Assembly (NCBI GenBank): GCA_937890135.1
Contig: CALBYC010000047.1
Span: 1 to 5,849 of the forward strand
Reading direction: 5' to 3'
Source of the DNA: an uncultured Parabacteroides sp.
Lineage (GTDB): Bacteria > Bacteroidota > Bacteroidia > Bacteroidales > Tannerellaceae
DNA length: 5,849 nucleotides
This document shows positions 1 through 4,016 of the stretch, piece after piece. A model generated the notes under the pieces. The model did not search any database, was not told the DNA's origin, and saw nothing but the letters and a program-made list of their open reading frames with translations. The first letter of the stretch is position 1. Every line of letters begins with the position of its first letter. The position numbers were made by a program, and so were the translations under genes.

Positions 1-1071
1 TCGCTTCTTCACTGAACTCAGTATGGATGACTGTTGGCCGGGAGGCATGGAAACGAAGAGGCTGTCCAGATTATACGAGATGGTGTCGGTGTACTGTTCC
101 AACGAATCGATCATGTTTACTTTACTGCTTTTCCCGTCTACGATTTCATTTTTGGTGAACATTTCCTGATAGGAACGCCGTAAAACGATTTTAGCATTTA
201 CGTCTTTGATGCTGTCCAACTTGACCGTCATGGAGTCGATAGAAGCCTGGAGACTTTTCAGGTTTTTCCCCATATACTGGTTTTGCATGAATGACTCGTC
301 GGTTCGGTTGAAGTTTGCATCGAAAGCGATTAGTATGTCGCGCGTGGCGAACGTTTCACGCCTGTACGGCACGGCCGACTTGACTTTGCTGTTCTGCCCT
401 TGGGTCTTCAGGTTCTCAAAAGATTCCCCGTTGAACAAGGAAAGCACCAGATATAGTTTGTCTGCCGACATCTTTAATCGTCCGGAGTCGGCGATGATGA
501 CACGGGCATTGTTGAAACCTTCCGAATAGTCGTAAATCATCAAGTCCCTTAACAGCCCCGTTTTCTGGTTTTTGTGTTTTACATACACGTTGAATCCGGT
601 TATCTCTTTGTAAAAAGTGCCTTCCGGTATTTCCAGTTCGGGAGATTTTTGCTTGATAGAATAGAGCAAAGAGTATAGCTTTACTTGGGCGACAGGCATT
701 ACGTTGTTTTGAAAGAAGAAGGCTCCGATGCTAATCATGCCGATGAAGACAATCAAGGGGCGCATGGCATGGATCAATGAAACGCCAGCCGATTTCATCG
801 CCAGCAGTTCCAGGCGTTCTCCAAGATTCCCGAAGGTCATGAGGGAAGCCAACAAGATGGCCAACGGAAGAGCCATTGGCACTAAAAAAAGGGCTGCATA
901 AAAAAACATCTCTGCTAAGACAGGAATGCCAAGTCCTTTGCCTACCATGTCATCAATGTACTTCCATAAGAATTGCATCAGCACAATGAACAAGCAGATT
1001 CCGAAGGTCATGAAAAAAAGTGGCAGGAAAGTCTGCAGCATGAATGTATATAAACGTTTTATTCTAAGCAT
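1..1071 (-). CDS. LptF/LptG family LPS-export permease, N-terminal 357 residues (3' end outside window)
   Basis: Inner-membrane permease of the YjgP/YjgQ family. In known systems LptF and LptG pair with the ATPase LptB to extract lipopolysaccharide from the inner membrane and pass it to the periplasmic bridge. The frame is open from ATG at 1071 to the left edge. Three hydrophobic segments are visible: about residues 9-37, 51-80 and 100-122. The stretch between segments 2 and 3 (GNLGERLELLAMKSAGVSL) is the charged cytoplasmic coupling region typical of the family. After residue 130 comes the periplasmic beta-jellyroll-like part (KSPELEIPEGTFY at 142-154, DSGRLKMSADKLYLVLS at 195-211). From about 262 a polar, helix-prone region (SLQASIDSMTVKLDSIK) fits the insertion of the long Bacteroidota variant, roughly 600 residues or more from memory, so a C-terminal membrane half is expected beyond the edge. 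I cannot tell LptF from LptG and give no symbol. No Shine-Dalgarno site is seen. A promoter lies just upstream at 1091-1122. Confidence 0.88.
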   Translation of the reverse strand, partial: MLRIKRLYTFMLQTFLPLFFMTFGICLFIVLMQFLWKYIDDMVGKGLGIPVLAEMFFYAALFLVPMALPLAILLASLMTFGNLGERLELLAMKSAGVSLIHAMRPLIVFIGMISIGAFFFQNNVMPVAQVKLYSLLYSIKQKSPELEIPEGTFYKEITGFNVYVKHKNQKTGLLRDLMIYDYSEGFNNARVIIADSGRLKMSADKLYLVLSLFNGESFENLKTQGQNSKVKSAVPYRRETFATRDILIAFDANFNRTDESFMQNQYMGKNLKSLQASIDSMTVKLDSIKDVNAKIVLRRSYQEMFTKNEIVDGKSSKVNMIDSLEQYTDTISYNLDSLFVSMPPGQQSSILSSVKKR

Positions 1072-1090
1072 TGCCTAATGATTGGAAGGG

Positions 1091-1122
1091 CAAAAGTAGT
1101 GCAAAAAACATAAAAACCACAA
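1091..1122 (-). promoter_or_regulatory. Bacteroidota-type promoter for the LptF/LptG permease
   Basis: Reading the minus strand, TTG (1122-1120) is followed after 21 bases by TACTTTTG (1098-1091), a full match to the TAnnTTTG -7 element of Bacteroidota. Transcription would begin near 1085, giving a leader of only about 15 bases before the ATG at 1071. This agrees with the chosen start and suggests the permease can be transcribed independently of the START-like gene upstream. Confidence 0.65.
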
Positions 1123-1177
1123 CGAATGATGTGAAACATCGCTAAGATTTCGTTTAATTTTTCTATAAGGAATGTTG

Positions 1178-1196
1178 GGACTTTGCACTGAAGTCC
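1178..1196. repeat. Small inverted repeat (6-bp arms, 7-base loop)
   Basis: GGACTT (1178-1183) and AAGTCC (1191-1196) are perfect inverted arms around TGCACTG. It lies about 60 bases upstream of the permease promoter on the minus strand. It has no clean T-tract on either side, so a terminator role is weak. It could be a chance match. Confidence 0.35.
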
Positions 1197-1294
1197 TGTC
1201 TTCTGCGTGACCAATGAAATGGCATCTTTCTTGGAAATGGCAGGCAATACTCTTTGCTCCGGTCGCATCCGTTCCGGGAAATGGTCGGCAACAA

Positions 1295-1310
1295 GCGGGG
1301 AAATGCCCGC
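1295..1310. repeat. GC-rich inverted repeat (GCGGG / CCCGC)
   Basis: GCGGG (1295-1299) and CCCGC (1306-1310) flank the six-base loop GAAATG. The loop carries the last copy of the GGAAATG motif that recurs at 1233 and 1277. It sits 13 bases from the larger hairpin at 1324-1352, so the two could fold as a tandem hairpin element. Confidence 0.4.
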
Positions 1311-1323
1311 AGGCGAATCCGAG

Positions 1324-1352
1324 GCATTCCGTGGGCGTTTGCCACGGAATGC
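1324..1352. repeat. Perfect 11-bp inverted repeat downstream of the START-like gene
   Basis: GCATTCCGTGG (1324-1334) and CCACGGAATGC (1342-1352) are exact reverse complements around a seven-base loop GCGTTTG. On the minus strand the stem begins 28 bases after the START-like stop codon. It lacks the following T-run expected of an intrinsic terminator in either direction. A 3' RNA-stabilising stem, a non-canonical terminator or an extragenic palindrome are all possible. Confidence 0.6.
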
Positions 1353-1380
1353 AGGTTATGCATGAACGTTTCTTCTTGGA

Positions 1381-1767
1381 CTATACGCCAAGCGTCCGTT
1401 TAAGCGTATCCACCTGAGAGTTCCAAAGCTCTATCGTAGAAGCTTTGTCATCAGGTTCGACAAAATCGGTAATATGCAGAGCCGTTGTCCTTGTTAATTC
1501 CATGGTTTGTATCGCAAACTCGAAATAAGCTGAAGAATCCATTTCTTCCTCCCATTTATATCGAATCCTCACTTCCGGGATAACAAGCACGGCTCTTGCT
1601 TTTTGGATGTACTCTTTGTGCCATCTAAACGTATATTCGTTGTTTTTCACAGTAACTTTGTCCGCAAACCAGGCTGAAAGTCCCAAAGGTGTCGTCAAGT
1701 GATTCCACAAACTCATTTGTGAAACATTGTCGAGGATATATTCAATGTTAATCATCTCTTTTTTCAT
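1381..1767 (-). CDS. START-like (SRPBCC-fold) small protein, 128 residues
   Basis: This matches, from memory, the conserved Bacteroidota 'START-like' family related in fold to AHSA1/Bet v1 proteins. These have a hydrophobic cavity, but the ligand is not known to me. Visible hallmarks are WNHLTTPLGLSAWFADKV (residues 21-38), a beta-strand-rich middle, YFEF at 81-84, TDFVEPDD (100-107) and the C-terminal helix WNSQVDTLKRTLG (115-127), which is the usual end of this family. The length is close to the family norm of about 125-130. There is no signal peptide or membrane segment, so it should be cytoplasmic. I chose the ATG at 1767 over the in-frame ATG at 1797: homologs I recall start with a short M-x-K-E-type lead into the first strand, and the longer version would begin inside the likely -7 promoter element at 1794-1801. 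The biological role is unknown. The nearby LPS-export permease is suggestive only. Confidence 0.87.
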   Translation of the reverse strand: MKKEMINIEYILDNVSQMSLWNHLTTPLGLSAWFADKVTVKNNEYTFRWHKEYIQKARAVLVIPEVRIRYKWEEEMDSSAYFEFAIQTMELTRTTALHITDFVEPDDKASTIELWNSQVDTLKRTLGV

Positions 1768-1793
1768 AAGAGTATATTTTACTAATAGATGCC

Positions 1794-1824
1794 GCAATGT
1801 ACATATAACATTTGAAACAACAAA
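1794..1824 (-). promoter_or_regulatory. Probable Bacteroidota-type promoter for the START-like gene
   Basis: On the minus strand TTTG (1824-1821) is followed after 19 bases by TACATTGC (1801-1794), an imperfect TAnnTTTG match. Transcription would start near 1788, giving a leader of about 20 bases to the ATG at 1767 and ruling out the ATG at 1797. The imperfect -7 element lowers confidence. Confidence 0.45.
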
Positions 1825-1905
1825 ATTTTTATCAAATAAAATGATTCATAATTAAAGAATTAATAAAACGAGGAAAAGAAAAGCATGAAAAAAACGCCAA
1901 AAAGC

Positions 1906-1936
1906 TTGCAAGGTTAAAAAATAACCTCTACCTTTG
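1906..1936 (+). promoter_or_regulatory. Bacteroidota-type promoter for the tRNA gene
   Basis: TTG (1906-1908), a 20-base spacer and TACCTTTG (1929-1936) match the consensus spacing and -7 sequence. The start site would be near 1943, about 33 bases before the mature tRNA. The upstream 1801-1860 is extremely AT-rich (9 G/C in 60), which could act like an UP element. The spacer contains an inverted repeat, AGGTTA (1911-1916) and TAACCT (1922-1927). Confidence 0.7.
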
Positions 1937-1975
1937 CACCGTCAAACAGAAAGAATGACGTTAAACAACAACGAT

Positions 1976-2049
1976 GGCGAGATAGCTCAGCTGGTTAGAG
2001 CGCATGATTCATAATCATGAGGTCCCCGGTTCAATCCCGGGTCTCGCTA
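1976..2049 (+). tRNA. tRNA-Met (CAU anticodon), probably elongator
   Basis: A complete 74-base cloverleaf can be folded by hand. The acceptor 1976-1982 pairs with 2042-2048. The D stem is GCTC/GAGC (1985-1988, 1998-2001). The anticodon stem CATGA/TCATG (2003-2007, 2015-2019) carries loop TTCATAA with anticodon CAT at 2010-2012. The variable loop has five bases, the T stem CCCGG/CCGGG surrounds TTCAATC, and the discriminator is A at 2049. It is not the initiator, because the anticodon stem lacks the three G-C pairs next to the loop. A CAU anticodon could also belong to the isoleucine tRNA whose C34 is modified to lysidine. Elongator Met is favoured by resemblance to Bacteroides tRNA-Met, from memory. 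The first acceptor pair is G-U rather than Watson-Crick. CCA is not encoded, since CAG follows the discriminator, so it must be added after transcription. Confidence 0.93.
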
Positions 2050-2053
2050 CAGG

Positions 2054-2090
2054 AGAAAAGCCGTTGCGATGTTTTCGCAGCGGCTTTTCT
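2054..2090 (+). terminator. Intrinsic terminator of the tRNA transcript
   Basis: Arms 2054-2068 and 2076-2090 form a 15-bp stem with a single T-G wobble and the loop ATGTTTT. The 5' side begins with an A-rich AGAAAAG, and the 3' side ends in CTTTTCT followed by TATTG. The T-rich descending arm gives the usual terminator form, and the matching A-run may allow partial function on the opposite strand. It begins five bases after the tRNA and insulates it from the rimP promoter. Confidence 0.87.
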
Positions 2091-2140
2091 TATTGTTCAC
2101 CCGTGAACCGTCTTTCGATGGCATAAAATATGTTTTTCTA

Positions 2141-2172
2141 TTTGAAAAAGAGCACGATATTTCATATATTTG
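2141..2172 (+). promoter_or_regulatory. Bacteroidota-type promoter for the rimP-nusA-infB operon
   Basis: TTTG (2141-2144), a 20-base spacer and TATATTTG (2165-2172) give full matches to both consensus elements. This is the best promoter in the window. Transcription should start near 2179, leaving an untranslated leader of about 80 bases before the preferred rimP start at 2261. It lies 51 bases past the tRNA terminator, so the operon starts its own transcript. Confidence 0.75.
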
Positions 2173-2226
2173 CAACGTTTGACAAGGAAAGGGAAAACAA
2201 AGATTTTCGTCCGCTGCGGTTGCAAA
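2169..2226 (+). repeat. 8-bp inverted repeat spanning the rimP promoter and leader
   Basis: TTTGCAAC (2169-2176) and GTTGCAAA (2219-2226) are perfect inverted arms 42 bases apart. The left arm overlaps the -7 element and lies mostly upstream of the predicted start site, so it would act as DNA (an operator-like pair) rather than as an RNA hairpin. A short palindrome CCGCTGCGG (2211-2219) touches the right arm. No regulator is known to me for this site. Confidence 0.35.
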
Positions 2227-2260
2227 CTAAAGAATGAATGAACAGAATAAGAAACGAAGT

Positions 2261-2728
2261 ATGATAGACAAACAATTGATAATTCAGTTGGCGGAAGAAA
2301 AGCTGGCTTCCTCTGACAATTATTTGGTGGATGTGGAAATTCAGCCAGGTAATGTCATTATTGTGGAAATAGACAACGACGAGGCGGTTTGCATAGATGA
2401 TTGTGCCGAATTGAGCCGTTTTATTGAAGAACATTTGGACAGAGACTCGGAAGATTTCGACTTGGAGGTTGGCTCTGCCGGAATCACCTCCCCCTTTAAA
2501 ATACTTCGTCAGTATCAGAAAAATGTCGGGAATGAGGTTGAAGTGCTTTTGGCAAACGGCGCAAAGATGACGGGTGTGTTGAAGTCAGCCGATGAAAACG
2601 GTATAGTCCTGACTGTTGAAAAACAGGTCAAGCCGGAAGGAGCGAAACGGAAAATTACCGTCGAGGAAAATCTGGCTTATCCTTATAATGAGATAAAAAG
2701 TACAAAATATTTAATTAGATTCAAGTAA
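2261..2728 (+). CDS. rimP: Ribosome maturation factor RimP
   Basis: RimP binds the free 30S subunit and is needed for efficient late maturation of the small ribosomal subunit. The 155 residues show the two expected parts. The N-terminal alpha/beta domain (about 1-80) has the strand VIIVEID (32-38), the helix CAELSRFIEEHLD (48-60) and the signature LEVGSAGITSPF (68-79), equivalent to LEVSSPG in proteobacteria. The C-terminal Sm-like barrel (about 83-155) has VEVLLANGAKMTGVLKSAD (93-111) and ends in YNEIKSTKYLIRFK (142-155). The GSAG form is the Bacteroidota version. An in-frame ATG at 2234 would add nine polar residues (MNEQNKKRS). I prefer 2261 because it gives the 155-residue length and the MI-[DE]-K start I recall for Bacteroides homologs. 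Neither start has a Shine-Dalgarno site. It is the first gene of the operon, with nusA two bases downstream, implying coupled expression. Confidence 0.93.
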   Translation: MIDKQLIIQLAEEKLASSDNYLVDVEIQPGNVIIVEIDNDEAVCIDDCAELSRFIEEHLDRDSEDFDLEVGSAGITSPFKILRQYQKNVGNEVEVLLANGAKMTGVLKSADENGIVLTVEKQVKPEGAKRKITVEENLAYPYNEIKSTKYLIRFK

Positions 2729-2730
2729 TT

Positions 2731-3996
2731 ATGGCCAAAAAAGAGGAAACAATCAGTATGATTGATAGCCTTGCGGAGTTCAAGGAATTGAAGAATATCG
2801 ACAAGGAAACAATGATAAGTGTTCTGGAAGATTCATTTCGCAATGTGATTGCAAAAATGTTCGGTACCGATGAAAACTATGACGTTATCATTAATCCGGA
2901 AAAGGGAGATTTTGAAATTTGGAGAAATCGCAAGGTGGTCGCTGACGACGAATTGGAAAATCCCAACTTGCAAATCAAGCTTTCCGATGCTCGTGACATT
3001 TCTTCGGACGCTGAAGTAGGAGAAGATTTCACGGACGAGGTTCACTTTGCAGACTTCGGACGCCGTGCGATTTTGACATTGCGCCAAACATTGGCCTCTA
3101 AAATCCTTGAATTGCAAAAAGATAATTTGTTCGCAAAATATAAGGATAAAATCGGAACTATCATTACGGCTGATGTTTATCAAGTTTGGAAACGGGAGAT
3201 GCTTTTGCTTGATGACGACGGGAATGAGCTTCTTTTGCCGAAGCAGGAGCAGATACCGGGTGATTTTTATCACAAAGGAGATGCTGCCCGCGCAATCGTA
3301 CAGCGTGTGGATAACATAAATAACAACTTGAAGATCATACTGTCTCGCACGGATAATATCTTCTTGCAACGTCTGTTTGAATTGGAAGTCCCGGAAATCA
3401 ATGATGGTTTGATTACAGTAAAGGCGATTGCTCGCATTCCGGGCGAGCGTGCCAAAGTCGCAGTTGAATCATACGATGACCGTATCGACCCGGTAGGTGC
3501 TTGTGTCGGAATGAAAGGCTCCCGCATACATGGCATCGTCCGCGAGTTGAGGAATGAAAATATAGATGTAATCAATTATACATCGAATGCATCTTTGTTC
3601 ATACAGCGTGCGTTAAGCCCCGCAAAGATATCTTCTATCCACGTAAACGAGGAAGAAAAACATGCGGAAGTATATTTGCGCCCGGAAGAGGTTTCATTGG
3701 CAATTGGCAAAGGAGGCATGAATATCAAGTTGGCTTGTATGCTGACAGGGTATAACATTGATGTCTTCCGTGATGTGGATGGAACAGACGAGGAGGATAT
3801 CTATTTGGACGAATTTTCAGATGAGATTGACGGATGGGTTATTGATGCCCTGAAAAATATCGGATGCTATACGGCTAAGAATGTTTTGGCAATTCCGAGA
3901 GAAGAATTGATTGAGCGTGCAGATTTGGAAGAATCGACAGTAGATGATGTCTTAAGAATCCTGTCTGCTGAATTTGAGGACGATAGTAATGAGTAA
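2731..3996 (+). CDS. nusA: Transcription termination/antitermination factor NusA
   Basis: NusA binds RNA polymerase and nascent RNA, modulates pausing and intrinsic termination, and takes part in rRNA antitermination. The 421 residues contain the domains in canonical order. The polymerase-binding N-terminal domain is about 1-130, ending with FADFGRRAILTLRQTLASKI. The S1 domain is about 138-206 (KIGTIITADVYQV to LKIILSRT). The linker EVPEINDGLITVKAIARIPG precedes PGERAKVAV (237-245). The first KH domain has DPVGACVGMKGSRIHGIVRE (GxxG loop GMKG at 260-263), and the second has VSLAIGKGGMNIKLA (GKGG at 326-329). The C-terminus carries one short helical segment (about 366-415, IDALKNIGCYTAKNV to DVLRILSAEF) resembling a helix-hairpin-helix unit. 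It is shorter than the 495-residue E. coli protein, which has two acidic repeats. This short form is usual in Bacteroidota. The TAA stop is 20 bases before infB. Confidence 0.97.
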   Translation: MAKKEETISMIDSLAEFKELKNIDKETMISVLEDSFRNVIAKMFGTDENYDVIINPEKGDFEIWRNRKVVADDELENPNLQIKLSDARDISSDAEVGEDFTDEVHFADFGRRAILTLRQTLASKILELQKDNLFAKYKDKIGTIITADVYQVWKREMLLLDDDGNELLLPKQEQIPGDFYHKGDAARAIVQRVDNINNNLKIILSRTDNIFLQRLFELEVPEINDGLITVKAIARIPGERAKVAVESYDDRIDPVGACVGMKGSRIHGIVRELRNENIDVINYTSNASLFIQRALSPAKISSIHVNEEEKHAEVYLRPEEVSLAIGKGGMNIKLACMLTGYNIDVFRDVDGTDEEDIYLDEFSDEIDGWVIDALKNIGCYTAKNVLAIPREELIERADLEESTVDDVLRILSAEFEDDSNE

Positions 3997-4016
3997 GTTT
4001 TACGACAAAGTTGGAT

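Larger units (their letters stand above)
1072..1380. other. Non-coding intergenic stretch with a GC-rich repeat/hairpin core
   Basis: About 310 bases separate the START-like gene from the permease. Short open frames here have no recognisable protein character, and one would cover the permease promoter. The core at 1261-1350 counts 56 G/C in 90 bases (62%), against 22 in 60 (37%) at 1141-1200. It holds perfect hairpins at 1295-1310 and 1324-1352, a smaller one at 1178-1196, and imperfect direct repeats of the form GGAAATGGnnGGCAA at 1233 and 1277 with a shorter copy (GGAAATG) at 1299. The start spacings are 44 and 22 bases. I do not recognise it as a known RNA family or insertion sequence. It may be an extragenic palindromic repeat, the 3' untranslated region of the START-like transcript, or decayed sequence. 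Confidence 0.5.

Noticed and set aside
206..529. 107-residue plus-strand open frame opposite the permease
   Set aside because: It is antisense to a well-supported LptF/LptG frame that is open for 357 codons with membrane segments.
1059..1268. 69-residue minus-strand open frame upstream of the permease
   Set aside because: It would contain the permease promoter and overlap the permease start in another frame. It shows no family resemblance.
1231..1352. CRISPR array or insertion sequence in the repeat-bearing patch
   Set aside because: The repeats are imperfect, only about 7-15 bases long and unevenly spaced. There are no terminal inverted repeats with target duplications, no transposase and no cas gene.
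1214..1417. 67-residue plus-strand and 66-residue minus-strand (1163-1363) open frames in the GC-rich patch
   Set aside because: They run through inverted repeats and, for the plus-strand one, into the antisense of the START-like gene. The translations have no protein-like pattern. GC-rich stretches lose stop codons by composition alone.
1768..1797. Longer START-like protein starting at ATG 1797
   Set aside because: The extra ten residues (MRHLLVKYTL) are not a family feature, and the start codon would sit in the probable -7 promoter element.
2833..3369. 178-residue minus-strand open frame inside nusA
   Set aside because: It is antisense to a clear NusA S1/N-terminal region, with no domain character and no promoter.
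3997..4016. Separate promoter or terminator between nusA and infB
   Set aside because: The 20-base gap has no hairpin and no TAnnTTTG element. Co-transcription is the simplest reading.
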